This document shows, one piece after another, positions 18,236 through 26,264 of a stretch of DNA of 64,000 nucleotides. Location: NCBI RefSeq assembly GCF_001277345.1, contig NZ_LIUT01000005.1:62001-126000 (forward strand), read 5' to 3'. Under the pieces are notes generated by a model, which did no database searches, was not told the origin of the DNA, and worked only from the letters and a program-made list of their open reading frames with translations. Position 1 is the first letter of the stretch. Each line of letters opens with the position of its first letter. The position numbers and the translations under genes were made by a program. The DNA is from Paenibacillus solani (GTDB lineage Bacteria; Bacillota; Bacilli; Paenibacillales; Paenibacillaceae).

Positions 18236-18898
18236 ATGGCGAAGCAAAAATATTATGTTGTCTGGGTAGGCAAAGTACCCGGTATTTATACAAGCTGGGG
18301 TGAATGCCAACAGCAGGTGAATCAGTTTGCGGGCGCCAAATTCAAGGCGTTCGAATCGCGGAGCGAGGCAGAGCAGGCCTATGCGGCAGGTTATAAAAAT
18401 TACTGGGGGCAGCAGTCCGGAAGCAAACCCGGCAGCTCAGGCTCCAAGAGCTACAAGCGCATCAGCGCATCAGCCGCTGAAGAACCGGGCGAGATCGATT
18501 ATGACAGCATCTCCGTAGATGTGGGGACGCGAGGAAACCCTGGACCTGTCGAGTATAAAGGCGTGGATACGCAGACGGGAGATATTCTGTTCTCGTGCGG
18601 ACCGATTTCGAAGGGAACGAACAATCTCGGCGAGTTTCTGGCCATCGTCCACGCGCTGGCTTACCTGAAGAAAATGGGTAGCACCAAAACGGTGTACAGT
18701 GATTCCATGAATGCACTCAAATGGCTGAAGCAGAAGAAGGTGGCCACCACGCTTCCGCGCGACGCGTCAACCCAAGAGATCTGGGATCTGGTGGACCGGG
18801 CCGAGCACTGGCTTCGAACCAATACATATGAGAACAAGGTGCTGAAATGGCAAACGAAGAGCTGGGGAGAGATTAAGGCCGATTACGGGCGCAAATAA
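18236..18898 (+). CDS. Ribonuclease H with viroplasmin-like N-terminal domain
   Basis: 220 residues. The N-terminal domain (about 1-50: KYYVVWVGKVPGIYTSWGEC, then FKAFESRSEAEQAY) is the caulimovirus viroplasmin/RNase HI hybrid-binding type. A Gly/Ser-rich linker leads to an RNase H fold (about 85-220). Catalytic acidic positions are visible: the first Asp in ISVDVGTRGNPG, Glu in NNLGEFLAIVHAL and Asp in VYSDSMNALKWL. It degrades RNA in RNA-DNA hybrids; the domain order matches bacterial YpeP-like and eukaryotic RNase H1 proteins. GGAGG lies just before ATG 18236. Confidence 0.87.
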   Translation: MAKQKYYVVWVGKVPGIYTSWGECQQQVNQFAGAKFKAFESRSEAEQAYAAGYKNYWGQQSGSKPGSSGSKSYKRISASAAEEPGEIDYDSISVDVGTRGNPGPVEYKGVDTQTGDILFSCGPISKGTNNLGEFLAIVHALAYLKKMGSTKTVYSDSMNALKWLKQKKVATTLPRDASTQEIWDLVDRAEHWLRTNTYENKVLKWQTKSWGEIKADYGRK

Positions 18899-18911
18899 AA
18901 TAGAGAACGTA

Positions 18912-18954
18912 AGGCCAAGGCTAGGGATTGTATACCCTGCGCCTTGGCTTTTTT
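18912..18954 (+). terminator. Intrinsic terminator after RNase H
   Basis: GCCAAGGC / GCCTTGGC arms with an inner AGGG / CCCT pair, then a six-base T run. Confidence 0.88.
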
Positions 18955-18968
18955 AATGATATGGGATG

Positions 18969-19634
18969 CTATGTAGGTCTAGATGAAGCCGTTGTTATGT
19001 TCCAATGCGGGTACTCTATTGTATCTGCGGTTCTTTGTGCGCCATCAAAGCCCAGCCACTGGCTGACCAAATAGAGGGACATGTCTATACCGGCAGATAC
19101 TCCGGCGGAAGTGATGATATTTCCTTCATCCACAAACCGCACATTATGTATGACTTCCACATCGGGATAGCGCTCTTCCAAATGATTGAGTGCAAAAACG
19201 TTGGTGGTGGCTTTTCGGCCTGATAATATTCCGGCTTCGGCAAGTATAAGTGCACCTGTGCAAACCGAAGCTATTTTACGACCCGCGGCTGCATGGTTTG
19301 CGATCCACTGAAGTAGTTCACGATTCTTTCTGGCCTGGCGAATGGCCTTTAACGGTCCGCCGGGTATGATTATGAGGTCAAAGAGCGGATGATCGTCCTC
19401 CAACTTTAGATGAGGCAAGATTGTTAAACCGTTATGAGCCGTAATGGCATCAAGTGTATTAGAAATCGTAGTGACCTGAAAAGGCTTCTCATGAAGAGGC
19501 AAATCTTTCATCAGCAATCGCGGGACATCCTGGGGTGCAAAAACACTTAACGAGAAAATTTCAAATGGTCCGGCGAAATCCAAGATATCCATGTGATCAA
19601 ACAGAACAATACCGATTTGGACAGGTGTTCTCAT
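18969..19634 (-). CDS. DJ-1/PfpI family protein
   Basis: Class I glutamine amidotransferase-like domain of the DJ-1/PfpI group, 221 residues. The nucleophile elbow ASVCTGALILAEAG carries Cys125; the acidic strand PFEIFS and IIIPGGP (about residues 88-93) complete the fold. It resembles the amidase-like half of AraC-type GATase regulators and isonitrile hydratase, but no DNA-binding domain is attached. Substrate unknown. A perfect GACCGATCGGTC operator lies 30 bases before its start and again, nearly identical, before the upstream tetR gene, so the two are likely one regulon. Confidence 0.85.
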   Translation of the reverse strand: MRTPVQIGIVLFDHMDILDFAGPFEIFSLSVFAPQDVPRLLMKDLPLHEKPFQVTTISNTLDAITAHNGLTILPHLKLEDDHPLFDLIIIPGGPLKAIRQARKNRELLQWIANHAAAGRKIASVCTGALILAEAGILSGRKATTNVFALNHLEERYPDVEVIHNVRFVDEGNIITSAGVSAGIDMSLYLVSQWLGFDGAQRTADTIEYPHWNITTASSRPT

Positions 19635-19663
19635 AGATAACAGCTCCGTTCAAATAATTTTGG

Positions 19664-19675
19664 GACCGATCGGTC
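19664..19675. promoter_or_regulatory. TetR-type operator, copy 1
   Basis: Perfect 12-base palindrome GACCGATCGGTC between the tetR stop and the DJ-1 gene. It resembles the AGACCG/CGGTCT boxes bound by LmrA/QdoR-type TetR regulators. Confidence 0.65.
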
Positions 19676-19698
19676 TTTTTTAGGGCAAAAAGAAAGAC

Positions 19699-20289
19699 TT
19701 ACTTCATGCATTTATGAATATAAGCCTTCAATTGTTCGAGATACTGTTCGGTGTATTGATGGTTTTTAGAGAGCTGCAGCATCATAATATTACCTTCAAA
19801 CACGGAAGTCAGAAACACGCATACCTGTTCGATGGGCAGATCTGGACGAAATTCACCTGTGTGAATTCCCTCCGTTATAATTTGATTCAAAAAATGGAGC
19901 CATTCCTCCATCGCATCACGCGCTTTCTGCTTCAGCAGAGGATGGGTGTCATCCGAATCGACCGCTGTGTTGAGCAGCGGGCATCCTCCTTCGAGCGGTG
20001 GGGTTTGGCCCTGGCCGGCATATACAGAAAGAACAGCCAGAAGTTTGCCTTCAGCGGTTTGGGCTTGGAGTGCAGCGGCTCTGTAGGTTTGACGCAGAAC
20101 ATCTACTGAATAGTCGAAAGCTTCCAATGCGAGCTCATCTTTGCTCTTGAAATGACGATAAATTCCGCCTTTCTCAAGACCTGTGGATTGCATGATATCT
20201 GTCATGGAGGAGCCGTAAAACCCCTTTTTATTAAAAATTACGGCAGCTTTCTTGATAATATTGTGACGGGTTTCCACTCCCTTTGCCAT
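19699..20289 (-). CDS. TetR family transcriptional regulator
   Basis: 196-residue regulator. The N-terminal helix-turn-helix (about residues 8-50) reads TRHNIIKKAAVIFNKKGFYG, then TGLEKGGIYRHFKSKDELA, a textbook TetR motif. The C-terminal ligand domain resembles the YxaF/LmrA group (GGCPLLNTAVDSDDTHPLL). Start ATG 20289 is chosen because homology begins there; the open frame extends 56 codons further but is not protein-like. Its promoter region holds operator copy 2, so autorepression and control of the adjacent DJ-1 gene are likely. Confidence 0.88.
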   Translation of the reverse strand: MAKGVETRHNIIKKAAVIFNKKGFYGSSMTDIMQSTGLEKGGIYRHFKSKDELALEAFDYSVDVLRQTYRAAALQAQTAEGKLLAVLSVYAGQGQTPPLEGGCPLLNTAVDSDDTHPLLKQKARDAMEEWLHFLNQIITEGIHTGEFRPDLPIEQVCVFLTSVFEGNIMMLQLSKNHQYTEQYLEQLKAYIHKCMK

Positions 20290-20317
20290 AGCAACCAACA
20301 ACCTTTCCCTAAAAAGA

Positions 20318-20329
20318 AACCAATCGGTC
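20318..20329. promoter_or_regulatory. TetR-type operator, copy 2
   Basis: AACCAATCGGTC, differing by two bases from operator copy 1 at 19664, 29 bases upstream of the tetR start codon. The shared core supports autoregulation. Confidence 0.6.
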
Positions 20330-20425
20330 TCTTTATTATGTTGCAGGAAGCTAGTTAAGTCAATCAACACCTTGATATAGGTGTTAGCATATTGGAAGAT
20401 GTGTAGAAAAATCCAAATTTCTATA

Positions 20426-20651
20426 TGTGGATAATATCTTTTGTATATAGTGCTCACTCCATATCAATTGTGTATAACCTTTAAACAGAATTTCATTATA
20501 CACAGAGTTATGAACATAATCCCCATCTGAACTCCCCTAAAGTGAAAATAAATCTCCGCTACGAAGGAAGTTATCCCGTGTTTGTGAACAAATGTGGAAA
20601 AGTACAAGGATAACTTCCGATTATCCAAGGTGGGACTCTGTGTTATCCTCA
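20426..20651. other. Cluster of DnaA-box-like sites
   Basis: Within 226 non-coding bases there are four matches to TTWTNCACA. One is a perfect TTATCCACA (complement, 20426-20434). Two TTATACACA face each other (complement 20469-20477; direct 20496-20504), and one TTTTCCACA is on the complement (20593-20601). Near matches are TTATCCTCA (20643-20651), TTATGAACA (20508) and TTATCCCGT (20571). No dnaA, dnaN or other replication gene is near, so this looks like a chromosomal DnaA-box cluster rather than oriC. The whole gap 20290-20835 has no credible gene. Confidence 0.6.
20566..20618. repeat. 11-base perfect inverted repeat
   Basis: GGAAGTTATCC (20566-20576) and GGATAACTTCC (20608-20618) are exact complements separated by 31 bases that include a DnaA-like box. 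There is no T run, so it is not a terminator. Confidence 0.7.
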
Positions 20652-20835
20652 GTAACTTTGGCACAGATCGTCCCGTTCATTCAACATGACCAACACTGTG
20701 GGTGAATTAATGAGTTATGCAGAAGTTCGTTCTCCTGATTTGATGATCTGGGATTCGCAGCTCCGGCATATATTCTGATAGAGTCCATAATCGTTTTGGA
20801 CGAGAAACTGATTTTCCATGAAGGAGGCCGCATCC

Positions 20836-21555
20836 ATGACTACAATCCATGTAACGGTATGGAATGAATACCGGCATGAGAGACATGATGAACAGATAGC
20901 AAGCGTATACCCAGAAGGCATTCACCGTGCAATTGCCGATTTTCTCGAGCAGGACGCACGGTTTGAAGTGCGCACAGCCGTGCTGGATGAACCCGAGCAC
21001 GGATTAACGGATGAAGTGCTCGCTGCAACGGATGTTCTAATCTGGTGGGGACATGTGGCTCACAGTGAAGTGCATGATGATATTGTGGACAAAGTGCGCC
21101 AGCGCGTATGGGACGGCATGGGGATTATCGTGCTTCATTCGGGCCACGCATCTAAGATTTTTCAACGTCTTCTCGGTACCAATACGGGCTTGTTGAAATG
21201 GCGCGATGATGGCGAGAAGGAACGATTATGGGTTATTGATCCCGGTCATCCTATCGTAAGCGGACTTGGAGAGTATATCGAAATTCCGCAGGAAGAAATG
21301 TATGGGGAGCGCTTTGAAATCCCGGCACCGGATGAACTGGTATTTGTCTCCTGGTTCGAAGGCGGCGAGGTGTTCCGCAGCGGCTGCTGTTACAAGCGCG
21401 GACGAGGCAAGCTATTCTATTTCAGACCTGGCCATGAGGCGTATCCTACCTACTATCAACCTGAAATTCAGCAGGTAATTACTAATGCCGTAGCATGGGC
21501 TGCTCCAATCCAAGGCTCGAAGACTTCCTATGGCAGGGCAGCTCCCCTTCAATAG
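20836..21555 (+). CDS. ThuA-domain protein (trehalose utilisation-like)
   Basis: 239-residue protein of the ThuA family, a class I glutamine amidotransferase-like fold. It begins IHVTVWNEYRHE and contains LIWWGHVAHSEVHD (about residues 72-85), GIIVLHSGHASKIF, and GCCYKRGRGKLFYFRPGHE near the C-terminus. ThuA proteins are linked to trehalose or other disaccharide oxidation in rhizobia, but the reaction is not settled. ATG 20836 is set by AAGGAGG (20821-20827), 8 bases upstream; an ATG at 20818 overlaps that site. It stands alone ahead of deoR. Confidence 0.87.
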   Translation: MTTIHVTVWNEYRHERHDEQIASVYPEGIHRAIADFLEQDARFEVRTAVLDEPEHGLTDEVLAATDVLIWWGHVAHSEVHDDIVDKVRQRVWDGMGIIVLHSGHASKIFQRLLGTNTGLLKWRDDGEKERLWVIDPGHPIVSGLGEYIEIPQEEMYGERFEIPAPDELVFVSWFEGGEVFRSGCCYKRGRGKLFYFRPGHEAYPTYYQPEIQQVITNAVAWAAPIQGSKTSYGRAAPLQ

Positions 21556-21653
21556 GGAGTGAGTTTAGCTAATTCATGCCCAGCCGAACTTGCCAATGAA
21601 TCAGTATATGATGGTTGCCATTCGCGCGCTATCGTAATCTCTAAGGGAACGAT

Positions 21654-21659
21654 GTATAA
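21654..21659 (+). promoter_or_regulatory. Probable -10 of the deoR promoter
   Basis: TATAAT about 44 bases upstream of the deoR start. The -35 is not clearly consensus, so the call is tentative. Confidence 0.45.
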
Positions 21660-21702
21660 TGTATCCAATTCAAATACGACAACAATAAAAGTGGGTTGGA
21701 TC

Positions 21703-22638
21703 ATGGATATGGATAAACAACGCCTCAGCATTGAGGCGGCAAGATTATATTATATGTCGGATTACAGCCAGCAAGATATCGCATCAAAACTCGGTGTTTC
21801 GAGGCCGACGGTCTCCAGGCTTCTTCAGCACGCCAAGGAGCAAGGGTATGTGCAGATCAGCATTGTAGATCCGCTGGAGGACCTGGACGCTTTGGGCGAA
21901 AGGGTTAAGAAGGAGTACAAGTTGGAGCAAGTGCTGGTGAACTACTCTCCTACTAATGAATATCGCGAAATTCAGAAGCATATCAGCAAAAGAGCAGCCG
22001 ATTATTTACATGAAACGGTTCAGGATTCCGATATTATCGGCGTGACCTGGGGAACGACCATGCACGCGGTAGCACTTCAGCTGCAGCAAAAGTCGGTTCG
22101 GGGCGTTGAAGTTGTACAGCTTAAAGGGGGCGTCAGCCATTCGCATGTGAACACGTATGCAGCAGAGATCGTCAATCTGTTTGCGGAGGCGTACCATACG
22201 ATGGCGAGATACTTGCCGCTGCCGGTTATATTTGACACGATGGTGCTGAAGGAGATGGTGGAGAGGGACAGGCATATCCAGCGGATCATCCAATTAGGGA
22301 AACAGGCGAATATTGCCATATTCACGGTGGGCACCGTTCATGAAGATGCCCTGCTGTTCCGACTCGGCTATTTGAGCAAGGATGAACAGAAGCTGCTTGC
22401 TCAGATTGGCGCAGGCGATATCTGTTCCCGTTTTTTTGATGCGGAGGGCAGAATATGCAGCGAGGAGATTAACAACCGGACCGTGGGAATTGATCTGAAT
22501 GATCTGCGTCATAAGGAGAAGTCCATTCTCGTAGCAGGGGGACAGCGGAAGACGGATGCAATTCGGGCTGCGCTCATCGGTAAATATGCGAATATTCTAG
22601 TGACCGACCAGTTTACAGCACAAGCATTGCTATCATAA
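21703..22638 (+). CDS. deoR: DeoR, deoxynucleoside operon repressor (SorC family)
   Basis: 311 residues. The N-terminal helix-turn-helix reads YSQQDIASKLGVSRPTVSRLL (about residues 23-43), followed by the large SorC-type sugar-phosphate-binding domain (GVTWGTTMHAVA, VVQLKGG, GDICSRFFD). Bacillus DeoR of this type is released from DNA by deoxyribose-5-phosphate. Location directly before deoC-nupC-deoB-deoD-pdp supports the assignment. ATG 21703 or ATG 21709 are both possible starts; the upstream frame to 21559 is not protein-like. A terminator separates it from deoC, so regulator and operon have separate transcripts. Confidence 0.9.
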   Translation: MDMDKQRLSIEAARLYYMSDYSQQDIASKLGVSRPTVSRLLQHAKEQGYVQISIVDPLEDLDALGERVKKEYKLEQVLVNYSPTNEYREIQKHISKRAADYLHETVQDSDIIGVTWGTTMHAVALQLQQKSVRGVEVVQLKGGVSHSHVNTYAAEIVNLFAEAYHTMARYLPLPVIFDTMVLKEMVERDRHIQRIIQLGKQANIAIFTVGTVHEDALLFRLGYLSKDEQKLLAQIGAGDICSRFFDAEGRICSEEINNRTVGIDLNDLRHKEKSILVAGGQRKTDAIRAALIGKYANILVTDQFTAQALLS

Positions 22639-22669
22639 TCAATGTCGAAACTCTATAAGTATAAATCTT

Positions 22670-22733
22670 AAGACTTCGTTCAGGGAGGTTGGAGGCTATG
22701 GCAGGCCTCAGACCGCCTGAATGAGGTCTTTTT
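22670..22733 (+). terminator. Terminator after deoR
   Basis: Long stem: AAGAC-TTCG-TTCAGG pairs with CCTGAA-TGA-GGTCTT, with an inner GAGGC / GCCTC hairpin, then a five-base T run. Confidence 0.85.
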
Positions 22734-22901
22734 GTGCATGATATTAAAGGGATGTCAATCATCCACAGGCAAACGTATCTTGTTTATGTTTATCCTCATC
22801 GGGTATAGAGCATAATAAACGGTGCGAAATGTTAGATAATTCCTGAATGTAGATTTGTCTTTTTAGTCAACAATGATAGATATATCATTGCCATAAATCG
22901 G

Positions 22902-22941
22902 AATGAACATATTTTCAGAATGGATTTTACATGTGTTCATT
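22902..22941 (+). promoter_or_regulatory. deoO: DeoR-like operator
   Basis: AATGAACATATTTTCAGA (22902-22919) matches 13 of 18 positions of the B. subtilis DeoR palindrome (ATTGAACAAAATTTCAAT, known). An inverted half-site TGTTCATT lies at 22934-22941 inside the promoter spacer. Position on the deoC promoter supports the call. Confidence 0.65.
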
Positions 22942-22954
22942 GCTGTGATATGAT
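22926..22954 (+). promoter_or_regulatory. deoC operon promoter
   Basis: TTTACA (22926-22931), 17-base spacer, TATGAT (22949-22954). The DeoR-like half-site sits in the spacer. Confidence 0.7.
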
Positions 22955-23035
22955 GATCCCGTTAACAAGGTTGAGTCACAAATGACAGCGCTTTTACAAG
23001 ATCGTTTAAAACCAATAGAAGGAGTGTTTAACCAG

Positions 23036-23701
23036 ATGAATATAGCAGGAATGATTGACCACACGCTGTTGAAGGCGGATGCAACTCAAGCGGAAATTAA
23101 GAAAATTACGGATGAGGCCAAAAAGTACGAATTTGCTTCGGTATGCGTGAACCCGACTTGGGTATCCTACTGTGCTGAGCAACTCGCAGGCACCAATGTT
23201 AAGGTTTGCACCGTGATCGGCTTTCCGCTGGGAGCTACCACGTCGGCGGTAAAAGCCTTTGAAGCGAAGGATGCCATCGCTAACGGGGCGACGGAGGTGG
23301 ATATGGTCATCAACATTGGAGCTTTGAAAGATCGTAACGATGAGTTAGTGCAAAAAGATATACAGACGGTAGTGGACGCAGCCAAAGGCAAAGCCCTTGT
23401 AAAGGTTATCATAGAAACTAGCCTGCTGACGGAGGAAGAAAAGGTACGCGCATCCAAGCTGTCCGTGCAAGCCGGGGCTGATTTTGTGAAAACATCAACC
23501 GGGTTCTCTACGGGCGGAGCTACACCGGAAGACGTAGCCTTGATGCGTCAAACGGTAGGTGAGAGCGTTGGCGTGAAAGCTTCCGGCGGCGTACGCAGCA
23601 AGGAAGACATGGATCGTATGATAGAAGCTGGTGCTACGCGTATTGGGGCGAGCTCTGGTGTCAAAATTATGGAGGGCGGACAATCCAGCTCATCCTATTA
23701 A
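23036..23701 (+). CDS. deoC: Deoxyribose-phosphate aldolase
   Basis: Class I aldolase (221 residues) splitting 2-deoxyribose-5-phosphate into glyceraldehyde-3-phosphate and acetaldehyde. It has IDHTLLKADAT at the N-terminus, EVDMVINIGALK, and VKVIIETSLL; Schiff-base Lys152 lies in DFVKTSTGFSTGGAT. ASGGVRS contributes the phosphate site. Start ATG 23036 is preceded by AAGGAG at 11 bases; an upstream ATG at 22982 extends into non-homologous sequence. First gene of the deo operon. Confidence 0.95.
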   Translation: MNIAGMIDHTLLKADATQAEIKKITDEAKKYEFASVCVNPTWVSYCAEQLAGTNVKVCTVIGFPLGATTSAVKAFEAKDAIANGATEVDMVINIGALKDRNDELVQKDIQTVVDAAKGKALVKVIIETSLLTEEEKVRASKLSVQAGADFVKTSTGFSTGGATPEDVALMRQTVGESVGVKASGGVRSKEDMDRMIEAGATRIGASSGVKIMEGGQSSSSY

Positions 23702-23802
23702 TAATAAATCTGATTAACAATTTGAACATCATCGTGCACGCAAATTCGGTAGCCATGTAGCCATGGAATATCCAAAAATACACCTATGGGGGAACAACGA
23801 CG

Positions 23803-24981
23803 ATGAAATATATAATTGCCATACTAGGTTTGCTGGTCGTGTTCGGTTTGGCTTTTCTTATCAGTAATGATAAGCGCCATATTCGCTATCGTCCGCTGGC
23901 GATCATGGTTGTGCTGCAGCTGATTCTCGGATTTATCTTGCTCAACACAGGCATCGGGGAGTATCTTGTAAAAGGGATTGCGAGCACATTTGAAGCGCTG
24001 CTGGATTATGCCGGAGCCGGAATCGAGTTTGTATTTGGGGGCATTGCCAACGAAGGAGCGGGTCCGTTCTTCCTGAACGTTTTGCTGCCGATTGTGTTTA
24101 TTTCCACTTTGATTGGTATACTTCAATATATTAAGGTGCTGCCGTTTATCGTAAGATATATCGGGCTCATCTTGAGCAAAATCAACGGCATGGGCAAGCT
24201 GGAGTCATACAATGCGGTGGCTTCCGCGATTCTGGGACAATCCGAGGTGTTTATCTCGGTCAAAAAGCAGATCGCTTTAATTCCAAAACACCGCATGTAT
24301 ACCCTATGCGCTTCCGCCATGTCCACCGTATCGATGTCGATCGTTGGCGCGTATATGAAGATGATCGAGCCGCGGTACGTGGTGACCGCACTTGTACTGA
24401 ACCTGTTTGGCGGTTTTATCATTGCTTCCATCGTCAATCCTTACAAGGTAGAGAAGGATGAGGATATTCTGGATGTGCAGGAGGGGGAGAAGCAATCCTT
24501 CTTCGAAATGCTCGGCGAATACATCATGGACGGCTTTAAGGTGGCGATTACGGTTGCTGCGATGCTCCTCGGTTTCGTTGCGTTGATCGCGATGATCAAC
24601 GGCCTGTTTGATATGATTTTCGGGATCACCTTCCAAGAGCTGCTGGGTTATATTTTTGCTCCGCTTGCATTTGTTATGGGGGTGCCCTGGACCGAGGCCG
24701 TGGATGCTGGCAGCATCATGGCTACGAAGCTGGTATCGAATGAGTTCGTGGCGATGCTTAGTCTGGCTGATTTCACGAATATGTCTTCGCGCACGATCGG
24801 TATCGTGTCGGTATTCCTGGTATCCTTCGCCAACTTCTCCTCCATCGGTATTATTGCCGGAGCCGTCAAAGGCTTGAACGAAAAGCAAGGAAATGTGGTT
24901 GCGCGCTTTGGTCTCAAGCTGCTCTACGGCGCAACACTGGTGAGCGTTCTGTCGGCCACGATTACCGGACTGTTCCTGTAG
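23803..24981 (+). CDS. nupC: Concentrative nucleoside transporter (NupC type)
   Basis: 392-residue inner-membrane symporter of the CNT family, importing (deoxy)nucleosides. Family landmarks are GQSEVFISVKKQIALIPKHRMY (about residues 145-166), SAMSTVSMSIVGAYM and the C-terminal NFSSIGIIAGAVKGLNEKQGN. Between deoC and deoB in the same orientation, like the dra-nupC-pdp arrangement of B. subtilis, so import and breakdown are coordinated under DeoR. Confidence 0.92.
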   Translation: MKYIIAILGLLVVFGLAFLISNDKRHIRYRPLAIMVVLQLILGFILLNTGIGEYLVKGIASTFEALLDYAGAGIEFVFGGIANEGAGPFFLNVLLPIVFISTLIGILQYIKVLPFIVRYIGLILSKINGMGKLESYNAVASAILGQSEVFISVKKQIALIPKHRMYTLCASAMSTVSMSIVGAYMKMIEPRYVVTALVLNLFGGFIIASIVNPYKVEKDEDILDVQEGEKQSFFEMLGEYIMDGFKVAITVAAMLLGFVALIAMINGLFDMIFGITFQELLGYIFAPLAFVMGVPWTEAVDAGSIMATKLVSNEFVAMLSLADFTNMSSRTIGIVSVFLVSFANFSSIGIIAGAVKGLNEKQGNVVARFGLKLLYGATLVSVLSATITGLFL

Positions 24982-25056
24982 ACTGGTCTTGGAACAATCA
25001 TAGCAAGCGAAACCTTGTGCATTTTAAGAACACATCATATGAGGGGGAACTTGGAT

Positions 25057-26235
25057 ATGGAACATTTTAATCGAATTCACTTGATCGTATTGGACTCTGT
25101 AGGTATCGGCGAAGCACCGGATGCGGCTGATTTTGACGATATCGGCTCTGACACGCTGGGGCATATCGCCCGCGAATGCGGTGGGCTTAACATGCCGAAT
25201 ATGGCAGCGCTGGGTCTGTCGAATATTCGGGAGATCGAAGGCGTGCCTGTGGCCGATAAACCTCGGGCCTACTATACGAAGATGCAGGAAGCTTCGAACG
25301 GCAAAGACACCATGACGGGGCACTGGGAAATTATGGGATTGTATATCGATACGCCATTCCGCGTGTTCCCGGACGGGTTCCCGGACGAGCTGATCCAGCG
25401 CATTGAGGAGAAGACCGGACGCAAGGTCATCGGCAACAAGCCGGCGAGCGGAACGGAGATTATCGATGAACTTGGCGAAGAGCACGTAAAAACAGGAGCC
25501 TTGATCGTGTATACCTCGGCGGACTCCGTGCTTCAGATCGCTGCTCATGAAGATGTGGTTCCTCTCAAGGAGCTGTATGAGATCTGCGAATTCTGCCGTG
25601 AAATCACGCTGGAAGACCCTTATATGCTCGGCCGGATCATCGCGCGTCCGTTCATTGGCGAGGTGGGAAGCTTCAAGCGTACAGCGAATCGGCATGACTA
25701 TGCCTTGAAGCCATTCGGACGTACCACGATGAACGAGATGAAAGATGCGGGCCTTGACGTCATTGCCCTCGGTAAAATCTCTGATATCTATGATGGCGAA
25801 GGCGTTACGAAGGCAGTCAGAACCGTCTCGAATATGGACGGCATGGATAAGATGGTGCAGACCCTGGATGAATCCTTCAAGGGATTAAGCTTCTTGAACC
25901 TCGTCGATTTCGATGCGGTATACGGACACCGACGTGATCCGAAAGGGTATGGCCAAGCACTGGAGGATTACGATCAACGTCTGCCGGAAGTGTTCGATAG
26001 AATGACAAATGATGATCTGCTGATCATCACGGCTGACCATGGGAATGATCCAACCTACAAAGGCACGGACCATACGCGTGAATACGTGCCGCTGCTTATA
26101 TACTCTCCGCGTTTTGCTGAGGGCAAGGAGCTGCCGCTTCGCAAGACGTTTGCGGACATTGGCGCTACGGTTGCAGACAACTTCGGCGTGAAGATGCCGG
26201 AGCACGGAACAAGCTTTTTGAATGATTTGAAATAA
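25057..26235 (+). CDS. deoB: Phosphopentomutase
   Basis: Alkaline-phosphatase-superfamily enzyme (392 residues) interconverting (deoxy)ribose-1- and 5-phosphate. N-terminal metal site is in LIVLDSVGIGEAPDA; GKDTMTGHWE carries the phosphorylated Thr; C-terminal metal ligands are in ITADHGNDPTYKGTDHTRE. Start ATG 25057 has GAGGGGG 10 bases upstream; earlier in-frame ATGs lack this. It links the phosphorylases to DeoC. Confidence 0.95.
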   Translation: MEHFNRIHLIVLDSVGIGEAPDAADFDDIGSDTLGHIARECGGLNMPNMAALGLSNIREIEGVPVADKPRAYYTKMQEASNGKDTMTGHWEIMGLYIDTPFRVFPDGFPDELIQRIEEKTGRKVIGNKPASGTEIIDELGEEHVKTGALIVYTSADSVLQIAAHEDVVPLKELYEICEFCREITLEDPYMLGRIIARPFIGEVGSFKRTANRHDYALKPFGRTTMNEMKDAGLDVIALGKISDIYDGEGVTKAVRTVSNMDGMDKMVQTLDESFKGLSFLNLVDFDAVYGHRRDPKGYGQALEDYDQRLPEVFDRMTNDDLLIITADHGNDPTYKGTDHTREYVPLLIYSPRFAEGKELPLRKTFADIGATVADNFGVKMPEHGTSFLNDLK

Positions 26236-26264
26236 ATAATTCGAGAATGTGGAGGAATGGAACA

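Noticed and set aside
20464..20664. 66-codon minus-strand frame in the DnaA-box region
   Set aside because: No ribosome binding site and the sequence is explained by boxes and inverted repeats.
20290..20835. Chromosomal replication origin
   Set aside because: DnaA-box-like sites are present, but no dnaA, dnaN, recF or an AT-rich unwinding element with trios is evident, and the flanking genes are a regulator and a ThuA-like protein.
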